Below are positions 35,489-42,941 of a stretch of DNA of 42,941 nt, piece by piece. The first letter of the stretch is position 1; every line of letters starts with the position of its first letter. A model generated the notes under the pieces. The model was not told the origin of the DNA and did not search any database. It was given only the letters and a program-made list of their open reading frames with translations. The position numbers and the translations under genes were made by a program. This stretch comes from Rubneribacter badeniensis (GTDB lineage: Bacteria; Actinomycetota; Coriobacteriia; Coriobacteriales; Eggerthellaceae): the NCBI RefSeq assembly GCF_002899695.1, contig NZ_PPEL01000016.1:1-42941 (forward strand). The letters are read 5' to 3'.

Positions 35489-36751
35489 TTACGCCAAACC
35501 GCACGCCGCCCGCAACTCGTCCACCTTGTCGGTGCGCTCCCAGGTGAACTCGGGCAACTCGCGACCGAAGTGGCCGTAGGCGGCCGTCTTGCGGTAGATG
35601 GGGCGGCGCAAATCCAGCGCGTCGATGATGGCGCCGGGGCGCAGGTCGAACACCTCGGCCACCGCGCGCTCGATGGTCGAGGCGTCCACGGCGGCCGTGC
35701 CGAACGTGTCCACCATCACGCTCACGGGGCGCGCCATGCCGATGGCGTAGGCCACCTGCACCTCGCAGCGGCGCGCGAGCCCCGCGGCCACCACGTTCTT
35801 CGCCACCCAGCGCGCCGCGTAGGCCGCCGAGCGGTCCACCTTCGTGCAGTCCTTGCCGGAGAAGGCCCCGCCACCGTGGCGGCCCATGCCGCCGTAGGTG
35901 TCCACGATGACCTTGCGGCCCGTGAGGCCGCAGTCGCCCATCGGCCCACCGATGACGAAGCGGCCCGTGGGGTTCACGTGAATCTCCATGCCCGGCATGA
36001 TCGATGTCCCCTCGTCGGAGAACACCGGGCCCACGACGTGGTTGATGATGGCCTCGCGCAGCTCGTCCGGCGAGACGTCCTCGGCGTGCTGCGTGGACAC
36101 GACCACCTTCTCCACCCACTTCGGCGCACCGTCCTCGTAGCGCACGCTCACCTGGGTCTTGCCGTCGGGGCGCAGGTAGTCGAGCGTGCCGTCCTTGCGC
36201 ACGGCGGCGAGGCGCTCGCTCATGCGCTGGGCCAGGTAGATGGGCATGGGCATGAGGGTCTTCGTCTCGTCGCAGGCGTAGCCGAACATCATGCCCTGGT
36301 CGCCCGCGCCGATGCGTTCGTAGGGATCGTCCGCGGCCCCGCCGTGGACCGCCTCCCAGCTCTCGTCCACGCCCTGCGCGATGTCGGGGCTCTGCTCGTG
36401 GATGGCGTTCACCACGCCGCAGGTGGTGCCGTCGAAGCCGTACTTGGCGCGGTCGTAGCCGATGCCGCACACCACCTCGCGCACGATGGCCGGCACGTCC
36501 ACGTACGCCTGCGTGCGGATCTCGCCCGCCACGACCACGAGCCCCGTGGTCGCCATCGTCTCGCACGCGCAGCGCATCCGCGACACGTCGGCGGGCTGCC
36601 CGCTGGGGGCGATGTAGCCCTCGCGCTCGAGCTCTATCTCCTTGGAGATGATGGCGTCCAAGATGGCATCCGATATCTGGTCGCACATCTTGTCGGGGTG
36701 CCCCTCGGTGACGGATTCGGACGTGAACAGGTACGACGATGCTTCGGCCAT
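35489..36751 (-). CDS. metK: S-adenosylmethionine synthetase
   Basis: A 420-residue enzyme making SAM from methionine and ATP. The N-terminal [20 protein letters not shown] carries the ATP/methionine-binding His and Asp. The central [15 protein letters not shown] loop and the C-terminal [19 protein letters not shown] are diagnostic P-loop-like and metal-binding segments. The ATG at 36751 is preceded by AAGGAGG, which forms the 3' edge of a SAM-responsive leader, so SAM probably represses its own synthesis at translation initiation. Confidence 0.97.
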   Translation of the reverse strand: MAEASSYLFTSESVTEGHPDKMCDQISDAILDAIISKEIELEREGYIAPSGQPADVSRMRCACETMATTGLVVVAGEIRTQAYVDVPAIVREVVCGIGYDRAKYGFDGTTCGVVNAIHEQSPDIAQGVDESWEAVHGGAADDPYERIGAGDQGMMFGYACDETKTLMPMPIYLAQRMSERLAAVRKDGTLDYLRPDGKTQVSVRYEDGAPKWVEKVVVSTQHAEDVSPDELREAIINHVVGPVFSDEGTSIMPGMEIHVNPTGRFVIGGPMGDCGLTGRKVIVDTYGGMGRHGGGAFSGKDCTKVDRSAAYAARWVAKNVVAAGLARRCEVQVAYAIGMARPVSVMVDTFGTAAVDASTIERAVAEVFDLRPGAIIDALDLRRPIYRKTAAYGHFGRELPEFTWERTDKVDELRAACGLA

Positions 36752-36762
36752 GAGTTTCCTCC

Positions 36763-36851
36763 TTCATCGCTGTAGGCCGGACCACCTTGGCGCGCACGCC
36801 AGGTTGGTGTCGGGATCCCAGAGCCAACTCTCTCCCCCGACTCTCGATAAA
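36763..36851 (-). ncRNA. S-box-clan (SAM) riboswitch in the metK leader
   Basis: The minus-strand leader folds like the SAM-I/SAM-IV core. P1 pairs TTTATCG (36845-36851) with CGATGAA (36763-36769), the latter running into the AAGGAGG ribosome-binding site. The GAGAG junction follows. P2 pairs TCGGG (36836-36840) with CCCGA (36810-36814), capped by an AGAG/CTCT helix with an AGTTGG loop. P3 is ACC-TGGCG (to 36797) with CGCCA-A-GGTGG (from 36792), matching the CAACC...AGGTG core of S-box RNAs. No kink-turn and no clear P4 are seen. It would hide the ribosome-binding site when SAM is bound. Confidence 0.78.
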
Positions 36852-36900
36852 AAACAGAGGACGCCGCGAAGCGGCCGAAAGCCCCTGCGAAACCTTGCCG

Positions 36901-36929
36901 ATGGTACCCTGAAACCCTCCCCCGCGCAA
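36901..36929 (-). promoter_or_regulatory. metK promoter upstream of the riboswitch
   Basis: On the minus strand TTGCGC (36924-36929) and TACCAT (36901-36906) are separated by 17 bp, placing the start about 40 nt before the riboswitch P1 stem. Confidence 0.55.
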
Positions 36930-37021
36930 TACCGCGCCCATTGCGCGCGCACAACCCCCACGAGCGGTCGCGCAACCGCGCGCAGAGGGGCGTGCAGACG
37001 GCCCCTGGGACGAACCGCCCG

Positions 37022-37534
37022 CTAACGGGCCTCCCCGGTCCGCTCAACCTCGCCCCTGATGTCCGCGAAGTCCACGTAATGCATGCCGCAGACGGAGCGG
37101 ATCTCCTTCGCGACGAGGCCCGACGTGGCAATGACCTTGAACTTCTTCCCGCGCGCCCGCAAAAGCTCCAGCGCCCGCTCGAAGTCGCCGTCCCCGCTCA
37201 CCAAAACCGCCATGTCGTAGGTGTCGACGGTGTTGAACATGTCGAGCACGATCTCGACGTCGAGGTTCGCCTTCTGCTTCGACTCGCCGGTATGGGGATC
37301 GAAGATCGTCTTGATCTGCTTGGTGACGAGCGAGTAGCCGATGCGCGCGAGCGCGCCCAGATACGCCTGCTGCTGCGCCTCGGGAGGGGCGCCCGTCCCG
37401 ACGTAGTAATAGGCATCCTGCACGTCCCCGAAGCTCCGGCAGAAATCCAGCAGCTTGCGGGCATCGATATGCCAGCCCAGCTTCCTTTGCATGTAGAAGT
37501 AGTTCGCCCCGTCGACGAAAACGGCCACCCTCAT
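37022..37534 (-). CDS. NYN domain protein (PIN-like, LabA/DUF88 type)
   Basis: A 170-residue protein with the NYN fold. The first acidic motif is VAVFVDGANYFYMQ (residues 3-16), a central KQKANLDVEIVLDMF holds another Asp, and VLVSGDGDFERALELLRARG carries the last two. These acidic residues would bind Mg2+ in a PIN-like ribonuclease site. The ATG at 37534 has GGAGG 6 nt upstream. It is downstream of no partner and divergent from the ATP-grasp gene. Its RNA target is unknown. Confidence 0.87.
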   Translation of the reverse strand: MRVAVFVDGANYFYMQRKLGWHIDARKLLDFCRSFGDVQDAYYYVGTGAPPEAQQQAYLGALARIGYSLVTKQIKTIFDPHTGESKQKANLDVEIVLDMFNTVDTYDMAVLVSGDGDFERALELLRARGKKFKVIATSGLVAKEIRSVCGMHYVDFADIRGEVERTGEAR

Positions 37535-37732
37535 CGTCGCCCTCCGCTCCTGTCCGCGCACCTTGTCTCGAACAGGATACCACAGGCCGCCGGCCAAGAG
37601 CCGAGCGGGAAGCGTGGGCGCCGGCCCGATCGCCCTGCCGCGCAGGCGCACCCGCACGGTTGAAGGCAGGTTCCGGGGCTTCGCCGTTCGTATGGCGATA
37701 CCGCAACCCCGCCCGCGGCGCGAGGCGCGCCG

Positions 37733-37741
37733 TGATACACT
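37733..37741 (+). promoter_or_regulatory. Extended -10 promoter for the ATP-grasp gene
   Basis: TGATACACT has the TGn extension and TACACT -10, about 70 nt before the ATG. The -35 region is poor. The core is the same as the one upstream of rpoD. Confidence 0.5.
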
Positions 37742-37811
37742 TTCCGGAAAAACCGCCCCTCGGCCGGCCCGCGCCGCCGAAGGGCGCGACAGCACCCGAA
37801 AGGACCACGCC

Positions 37812-39176
37812 ATGACCGCAAACGCCGATTACACCCGCGAATACTTCGCCATCATGGACTCCCTCGACGGCGACGTCGCCGGACGGCGCGCCGCCTACGA
37901 CTACATGCAAGGATCGACCGCCATCGTGCACCACCAGGTGGTGGCCAGCACCTTCGTCCCCCGCCTGTTCGACCGCGAAACGCGCGAGGCCATGAAGCGG
38001 ACCGCCGAGACGGCCCACCGCATCCTCGTCAAGGTGATCGAGCGCTACCTGGCCGACCCCGCCTACCGCCGCGTGTTCGACTTCGACCCGCGCCTCGAAG
38101 AGCTCATCCTGCTGCCGCGCGGCTACGATTCGGTGCTGCCGTTCGCGCGCGTGGACACGTTTTTCGACGAGGACGACCTGCGCGTGAGGTTCTGCGAGTT
38201 CAACGCTGACGGCTCGTCGGGCATGAACGAGAACCGCGAGATCACCGCGTCGGTGGCTCGGTCGGAGACGTTCAAGGAGTTCGCGCGCCGCCACCGCGTG
38301 GAGGGCTGCGAGCTGTTCGAGCCGTGGGTCGAGGCGTTTCTCGGCATCTACGCCACCTACGACCGCCGCGTCGAGAACCCGCGCATCGCCATCTGCGACT
38401 ACCTGGAAAACGGCGTGGTGGACGAGTTCCACGTGTTCGCGGAGTTGTTCCGCGAGCGCGGCGCGGAGTGCGTCGTCGCCGACGTGCGCGACCTCTCCTT
38501 CGACGGCGAGACGCTGCGCGACGGCGAGGGCGAGCGCATCGACGCCGTCTGGCGGCGCTGCGTCACCAACGACGTCATCGACCATTGGGACGAGTCCCAG
38601 CAGCTCATCGAAGCCGTGCGGGCCGAGAAAGTGGCGCTCATCGGCAGCTTCGCAGGGCACATCGCGCACGACAAGCAGATATTCAAGGCGCTGTTCGACG
38701 AGCGCACGACCGCCTTCCTCGACGCCGACGAGGTGTCGTTCATCGAGCAGACCGTGCCCCTGACCGCGTTTCTGGACGAGAACCACGTCAACCTGCCGCA
38801 GATCCGCGAGAACCGCTGCGAATGGATCATCAAGCCGACCGACCACTACGGCGCCGAGGACGTGTACGCGGGGGTCGCGGTCACGCAAGCGGAATGGGAG
38901 GAGCTCGTCGACCGGTTCGCGAACGGGCGCGCGGGCCATCCGTTCATCGTGCAGCGCTACATCCGCCCCTTCCAGACCGAGACGCTGCCGCCCGACACGG
39001 GCATCGACGCGCTGGCCGACGGCGAGGTGCGCCGCGAGCCGGCGCTTTACAACAACCTGAACGGGCTGTACCTGTACGACGGCGCGTTCGCGGGCGTGTT
39101 CAGCCGCCTGGGGCCACTGCCGACGATCTCCAAGGACATGCAGGGCATGACCGCCGCCACGATCTGGGTGGATTAG
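37812..39176 (+). CDS. ATP-grasp-like enzyme, glutathionylspermidine-synthase-type fold
   Basis: A 454-residue soluble protein. The segment RVDTFFDEDDLRVRFCEFNA (residues 113-132), continuing DGSSGMNEN, resembles the pre-ATP-grasp and substrate region of glutathionylspermidine synthase-like and circularly permuted ATP-grasp ligases. Later WIIKPTDHYGAEDVY and PFIVQRYIRPFQTE look like ATP-binding strands, and EPALYNNLNGLYLYDGAFAG like the end of the fold. An amide- or peptide-forming ligase is likely; substrate and product are unknown. No amidase domain is attached. The ATG at 37812 has AGGA upstream. It stands alone, with a terminator after it. Confidence 0.72.
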   Translation: MTANADYTREYFAIMDSLDGDVAGRRAAYDYMQGSTAIVHHQVVASTFVPRLFDRETREAMKRTAETAHRILVKVIERYLADPAYRRVFDFDPRLEELILLPRGYDSVLPFARVDTFFDEDDLRVRFCEFNADGSSGMNENREITASVARSETFKEFARRHRVEGCELFEPWVEAFLGIYATYDRRVENPRIAICDYLENGVVDEFHVFAELFRERGAECVVADVRDLSFDGETLRDGEGERIDAVWRRCVTNDVIDHWDESQQLIEAVRAEKVALIGSFAGHIAHDKQIFKALFDERTTAFLDADEVSFIEQTVPLTAFLDENHVNLPQIRENRCEWIIKPTDHYGAEDVYAGVAVTQAEWEELVDRFANGRAGHPFIVQRYIRPFQTETLPPDTGIDALADGEVRREPALYNNLNGLYLYDGAFAGVFSRLGPLPTISKDMQGMTAATIWVD

Positions 39177-39184
39177 GGAGCGGC

Positions 39185-39215
39185 GGGCGGCACCGCAAGT
39201 GGTGCGGCCCTTTTT
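39185..39215 (+). terminator. Intrinsic terminator of the ATP-grasp gene
   Basis: GGGCGGCACC (39185-39194) and GGTGCGGCCC (39201-39210) form a 10-bp stem with one mismatch and a 6-nt loop, followed by TTTTT (39211-39215). Confidence 0.8.
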
Positions 39216-39352
39216 GGCGCGGCGGGCGGCGCGCTCGGTCGGCGGCGCCTCGCACGCCGACTAAAGGACTTGGGGATCGTTTGGTCTGCTCGTGCGAGCG
39301 CCACTGACCTGCGCGCCAAAAAGCGCGCCATGAGAGCCAGGGAGAGGAAGCT

Positions 39353-40096
39353 ATGTCCAACCTGATCAACAAGGCAGCGGCCGTCGTGGCCGTCGCGTCG
39401 CTGGCGGTCACGCTCGTGGCGGCCGGGTTCGCGGCGTGCGCGGCGCTCCCGCAGACCACGGAGCTGCTCGCGAACGCGTTCTCGGGCGACGGCAACCCGG
39501 ACACGCCGTTCTCGCACGACGAGCTCGTGCGGGCGGCGGTGGCGACCCGCGATTACACGGTGGGCTCGAACGACCGCGAGGCCGTGTTCGCCACGCTCTG
39601 CGACATCAACAACAGCGCGAACACGCGCTACGCCGAAGCGAGCCCTGACGAGCTGGCCGCCGCTCCCGAGCAGTACACGCTCACCTCCGACGCGCTGTCG
39701 CACCTCGACGACGTCTACCGCGTCGTGGCAGCCGCGCGCATCGCGCTCGCCGCCGTCGCCCTGCTGGCCGTCGCGGCTTGCGCCCACGTGGCCATCCGCG
39801 TGGGGCGCCGCGCGCTCGGCGGCGTGCTTTCAGCTGCGGGCGCCGTCGTGGTGGCGGCCTTCGCGCTGCTGGCCGCATGGGTGGTCGCGGACTTCAACGG
39901 CTTCTTCGCCGCCTTCCATTCGCTATTCTTCGCGAGCGGCACCTGGACCTTCTCCTACGATTCGCTGCTCATCACCATGTACCCTCCCGAATTTTGGATG
40001 GGGATGGGGGCCGTGTGGCTTGCGGCCACCGGCTTGTCATCTATACTGGCAATCGTGGTCGGCGCCCTGCTGCGCCGCCGCACGCCCGCCCACTAG
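39353..40096 (+). CDS. DUF1461 (TIGR01906-type) integral membrane protein
   Basis: A 247-residue protein with a likely signal-anchor helix at residues 7-30, an extracellular domain of ~90 residues (including THE HLDDVYRVV start of the next helix), and three more helices to the end. The pairing of FHSLFFASGTWTFSYDSLLI with MYPPEFWMGMG is characteristic of DUF1461, a family of unknown function widespread in Firmicutes and Actinobacteria. AGGAAG precedes the ATG at 39353 closely. It is 47 bp before gltX and may be co-transcribed with it. Confidence 0.82.
   Translation: MSNLINKAAAVVAVASLAVTLVAAGFAACAALPQTTELLANAFSGDGNPDTPFSHDELVRAAVATRDYTVGSNDREAVFATLCDINNSANTRYAEASPDELAAAPEQYTLTSDALSHLDDVYRVVAAARIALAAVALLAVAACAHVAIRVGRRALGGVLSAAGAVVVAAFALLAAWVVADFNGFFAAFHSLFFASGTWTFSYDSLLITMYPPEFWMGMGAVWLAATGLSSILAIVVGALLRRRTPAH
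40020..40047 (+). promoter_or_regulatory. Possible internal promoter for gltX
   Basis: TTGCGG (40020-40025) and TATACT (40042-40047) are 16 bp apart, inside the 3' end of the DUF1461 gene and about 97 bp before gltX. Confidence 0.4.
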
Positions 40097-40143
40097 GCGC
40101 GGGCCCACGCACGACGAACGACGAGACGTAAAGGATCCTCTCC

Positions 40144-41688
40144 ATGACCAACGCAACCGGCGCGCGCGTGCGCGTGCGCTTCGCACCCTCCCCGACCGGC
40201 CGCCTCCACGTGGGCGGCGCGCGCACGGCCATCTACAACTGGGCGTTCGCCCGCGCGATGGGCGGCGACTTCATCCTGCGCATCGAAGACACCGACCCCG
40301 AGCGCTCCACCGAGGAGAACGTGCAGGTCATCCTCAACGCCATGAAGTGGCTCGGGCTGGATTGGGACGAGGGCCCCGAGGTGGGCGGCGAGGCCGGCCC
40401 CTACTTCCAGACGCAGCGCACGGACACGTACGCCGCGGCGCTCGAGCTTATGAAGGAGCGCGGGAGCGCGTACCCCTGCTTCTGCACGAAGGAGGAGCTC
40501 GACGCCAAGCGCGCCGCCGCCGAGGCGAACGAAGGCGGCTACGCGGGCTACGACCGCACGTGCCGCGGCCTCGATGCCGCCGAGGCCGCCCGCCGCATCG
40601 AGGCCGGCGAGCCGCACGTGTGGCGCCTGCGCGTGCCCGAGGATCACGGGCCCATCGAGTTCGACGACGCCGTGTACGGCCACGTGAGCTTCCCCGCCGA
40701 GGTGATGGACGACATGATAGTCGTGCGCACCGACGGAAGCCCCACCTACAACTTCGCCGTGGTGTGCGACGACGCGAACATGGGCATCACGCACGTCATC
40801 CGCGGCGACGACCACCTGTCCAACACCCCGCGCCAGATACTCATCTACGAGGCGCTGGGGCTGCCCGTGCCCACGTTCGCGCACCTGTCGATGATCCTCG
40901 GCCCCGACGGCAAGAAGCTCTCGAAGCGCCACGGCGCGGCGAGCGTGGAGGAGTTCTGCGAGCGCGGTTATGTGCCCGACGCGATGGTGAACTTCCTCGC
41001 GCTTCTGGGCTGGTCGCTCGACGGCGAGACGACGATCATCGACCGCGCCACGCTCTGCCGCGAGTTCAGCCTCGACCGCGTGACGAAGAAGGACGCCGTG
41101 TTCGACGAGACGAAGCTCGAATGGATGAACGGCCAGTACATCAAGGAGATGGGCGCGAGCGCATGGGTGCGCGCGTCGCTGCCGTGGCTCTGGCGCGCGC
41201 ATGCGGGCCTCGCCGCCGACGAAGAGCTGTCCGAGGACGCGATTTCGCGCGCCGCGGCCGACCTCGACGCGCGCCCCGAATGGTATCGCAAGCTCTACCC
41301 GCTCGTGGCCGAGCGCCTCGCGCGCCTCGACGAGATACCCGCCAAGCTGGGGTTCCTGTTCTGGGGGCCTGAGGTGCGCGAGCTGGACGAGAAGAGCGTC
41401 GCCAAGGTGCTGAAAAAGGAGGGCGCGCGGGCCGACGAGGCGCTGGCCGCGTGCCGCGCCGTGCTGGCCGACGAGGGCCGGCCGTGGGAGGCCGCGCCGC
41501 TCGAGGAGGCGTGCCGGGCGCTTGCCGATAAACTCGACCTGAAGCTCAAGCTCGTGCTGCAGCCTTTGCGCGTGGCCGTGTGCGGCAACATGGTGTCGCC
41601 GCCGCTCTTCGAGAGCATAGAGCTTCTGGAGCGCGCCGACGTGCTGGCGCGCATCGACCAGGTGGCAAAAGAGGCGTTCGGTGCCTGA
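40144..41688 (+). CDS. gltX: Glutamyl-tRNA synthetase
   Basis: A 514-residue class I synthetase. The HIGH-type motif lies in RFAPSPTGRLHVGGARTAIY, followed by RIEDTDPERSTEEN, and the KMSKS loop is the usual GltX form KKLSKRHGAASVEEF. Length and domain order are normal for a bacterial enzyme, with an anticodon-binding C-terminus. No GatABC genes are in view, so whether it also charges tRNA-Gln is open. AAGGA precedes the ATG at 40144. Its 3' end overlaps the next gene by 8 nt. Confidence 0.96.
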   Translation: MTNATGARVRVRFAPSPTGRLHVGGARTAIYNWAFARAMGGDFILRIEDTDPERSTEENVQVILNAMKWLGLDWDEGPEVGGEAGPYFQTQRTDTYAAALELMKERGSAYPCFCTKEELDAKRAAAEANEGGYAGYDRTCRGLDAAEAARRIEAGEPHVWRLRVPEDHGPIEFDDAVYGHVSFPAEVMDDMIVVRTDGSPTYNFAVVCDDANMGITHVIRGDDHLSNTPRQILIYEALGLPVPTFAHLSMILGPDGKKLSKRHGAASVEEFCERGYVPDAMVNFLALLGWSLDGETTIIDRATLCREFSLDRVTKKDAVFDETKLEWMNGQYIKEMGASAWVRASLPWLWRAHAGLAADEELSEDAISRAAADLDARPEWYRKLYPLVAERLARLDEIPAKLGFLFWGPEVRELDEKSVAKVLKKEGARADEALAACRAVLADEGRPWEAAPLEEACRALADKLDLKLKLVLQPLRVAVCGNMVSPPLFESIELLERADVLARIDQVAKEAFGA

Positions 41689-42853
41689 GGCCGCCGACGT
41701 CCGATCGGAACGCGCCTCCGATCGGACGGACGGCGTGCAGGAGCGAGGCGGTTCCGGGCAGATCGTCGTGCTGCGCGACTTCTGCGTCCGCGTCCGCGGC
41801 GCGGACTGCGCGCGGTGCGCGCTCGCCTGCCCGCACGACGCCGTCTCCTTCCAGCAAGACGGGCGCCCCACCATCGACGAGGACGCCTGCACGCGCTGCG
41901 GCATCTGCCTCGGCATCTGCGACGCGTTCTCGTCCACGCGCGTGACGATGATCGACGTGCACGCGCGCATCCGCCGCATCGCCTTGCGCGGCGAGGACGT
42001 GGTGCTCACCTGCAAGGAGAACGTCTTCCCCGGCCTCGAGCCGGCGGCAAACGTCGTGGTGCTGCCCTGCCTCGCCGCGCTCTCGCCCGAGTTCTGGACG
42101 CTCGTGCTGTCCGAGAACGTGCCGGTGAAAGTGGCGGCCGATCTGTCCTACTGCGCCGACTGCGACCGTGCGGGCGAGATGGGCGAGGCCCTGTACTCGC
42201 ACGCCATCGCGACAGCCGAGGAGTGGAGCGGCGGCAAGGTGGGCTTCACCGACGTCATCCCTGAAAAGGAGAACCTCGTGCGCGACCTGGCGAGCCCCGA
42301 GGGCCTCGACCGGCGAAGCGCCTTCGCGAACCTCGTCGGCGACGTGGGCGACATCGCCACGGGCAAGCGCCGTCTGCGCAACTCCGAAGTGCTCCAGCAG
42401 TTCTACGAGCGCAAGGAGCGCGCGCGGGCACGCGCGCGGCTCAACCTCGCCGACGGCGTGCAGTTCAACGACTTCGTGCCCGACGGGCTCACGCGCAAGA
42501 CCATGCAGCCGAAGCGCCAGCTTCTGCTCGAAGCCATCGACCGCGATCCGTCCATCGCCCCGCGCGTTCCCGTGGCGGTGTCCGCCACCGACTGCGCGCT
42601 CTGCGAAAACACGCTCGATTGCGCGTCAGCCTGCCCCACCGGCGCGCGATTCCCCGACCCCGCCGACGGACGGCTCGCGTTCGACGCGCGCTACTGCATC
42701 GGATGCGGGCTGTGCGTGCCCGCCTGCACCTTCGGCGCCGTCGCGCTCGTGGAGGCGACAGCCGAGCTGTTCCTGCCGGACGCGGACGGCCAAGGCGACG
42801 AAAACGTCGAAACGCAGCGCCAAGAGACGCATGAGGAAAGGAAGGCCCTATGA
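41681..42853 (+). CDS. Multi-cluster 4Fe-4S ferredoxin-type protein
   Basis: A 390-residue soluble protein with ferredoxin-like cysteine sets at both ends. N-terminal: FCVRVRGADCARCALACP, with unusually wide spacing of the first Cys, then CTRCGICLGICDAF. C-terminal: CALCENTLDCASACP, again widened, then CIGCGLCVPACTFGAV. The middle has LPCLAAL and YCADCDR, which may hold another cluster. It is probably an electron carrier or redox-partner subunit; the partner is not in view. The start is taken as GTG 41681, overlapping gltX by 8 nt; a later start near 41735 is possible because the first ~25 residues look unconserved. Confidence 0.8.
   Translation: MPEAADVRSERASDRTDGVQERGGSGQIVVLRDFCVRVRGADCARCALACPHDAVSFQQDGRPTIDEDACTRCGICLGICDAFSSTRVTMIDVHARIRRIALRGEDVVLTCKENVFPGLEPAANVVVLPCLAALSPEFWTLVLSENVPVKVAADLSYCADCDRAGEMGEALYSHAIATAEEWSGGKVGFTDVIPEKENLVRDLASPEGLDRRSAFANLVGDVGDIATGKRRLRNSEVLQQFYERKERARARARLNLADGVQFNDFVPDGLTRKTMQPKRQLLLEAIDRDPSIAPRVPVAVSATDCALCENTLDCASACPTGARFPDPADGRLAFDARYCIGCGLCVPACTFGAVALVEATAELFLPDADGQGDENVETQRQETHEERKAL
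41699..41727 (+). repeat. Duplicated palindrome at the start of the Fe-S gene
   Basis: The perfect palindrome TCCGATCGGA occurs twice, at 41700-41709 and 41717-41726, 17 bp apart. Flanking G and C make an 11-bp inverted repeat that can also fold as a hairpin. It begins 11 bp after the gltX stop, within the first codons of the annotated Fe-S gene. Confidence 0.65.
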
Positions 42854-42941
42854 CTGATCGCGAGCAGCCGAAAGGCTCCGAGCAGCCGCAAGCCCCCACC
42901 CCGCCGCCGGCCCCCAGCCAGCAGCCGCAGCAGCCCCAGGT
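42850..42941 (+). CDS. Start of a Pro/Gln-rich protein, cut by window end
   Basis: Only the first 30 codons are present. The N-terminus is low-complexity and rich in Pro and Gln (EQPQAPTPPPAPSQQPQQPQ). AAAGGAAGG lies 4 nt before the ATG at 42850, which overlaps the stop of the Fe-S gene (ATGA), so it is translated with that gene. Such tails often precede a membrane or extracytoplasmic domain, but nothing of that is visible. Confidence 0.7.
   Translation, partial: MTDREQPKGSEQPQAPTPPPAPSQQPQQPQ

Overview
The window is a GC-rich, gene-dense bacterial chromosome segment, and I read it as actinobacterial, most probably class Coriobacteriia, family Eggerthellaceae (Eggerthella/Gordonibacter relatives). 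The reasons are the strong G/C third-position bias on both strands, tRNAs with encoded CCA, a ferredoxin-fused aldo/keto reductase and a multi-cluster iron-sulfur protein pointing to anaerobic metabolism, and the mix of housekeeping genes with DUF6125-, DUF1461- and YczE-type proteins. The assignment is inference from sequence style; no database was searched. No phage, transposon, rRNA gene or CRISPR array was seen.

Layout. 1-2469: a MarR regulator and a 14-helix MFS efflux pump, with two palindromic operators embedded in the promoter. 2555-10990 (minus): M50 protease, scpA, scpB, a pseudouridine synthase, then the tightly overlapping tyrA-aroA-cmk-plsC-ispH block. 10991-11508: a gene-free, relatively AT-rich gap holding an unusual three-unit array with an exact 83-bp period. 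11509-15330 (minus): serC, trmL and an ABC-F ATPase. 15553-17718: a tiny membrane protein, a cupin and a MerR regulator with two divergent MerR-type promoters, and an aldo/keto reductase-ferredoxin fusion. 17860-20556: tRNA-Asn, trpS, a DUF6125-like protein and a CAU-anticodon tRNA (probably Ile2).

20722-26201 (minus): a second efflux operon, marR followed by two half-ABC exporters (a probable heterodimer) and a MATE pump, with its own operator pair. 26581-28483: tRNA-Val, a small unknown membrane protein and a YczE-type protein. 28604-34953 (minus): an rlmKL fusion with a degenerate first catalytic site, the primary sigma factor rpoD, and priA. 35489-37534 (minus): metK behind an S-box-clan (SAM) riboswitch, and a NYN-domain protein. 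37812-42941 (plus): an ATP-grasp-like enzyme, a DUF1461 membrane protein, gltX, a multi-cluster iron-sulfur protein, and the start of a Pro/Gln-rich protein cut by the window edge.

How the genes work together. Most of the window is core information processing (trpS, gltX, three tRNAs, trmL, rlmKL, rluB-like, rpoD, priA, scpAB) plus anabolism (aroA, tyrA, serC, metK, ispH, plsC, cmk). Around this sit three small regulated modules: two MarR-controlled efflux loci whose operators share the AGTCC half-site, and a MerR/cupin locus. The clearest unexplained signal is the 83-bp array at 11159-11365.
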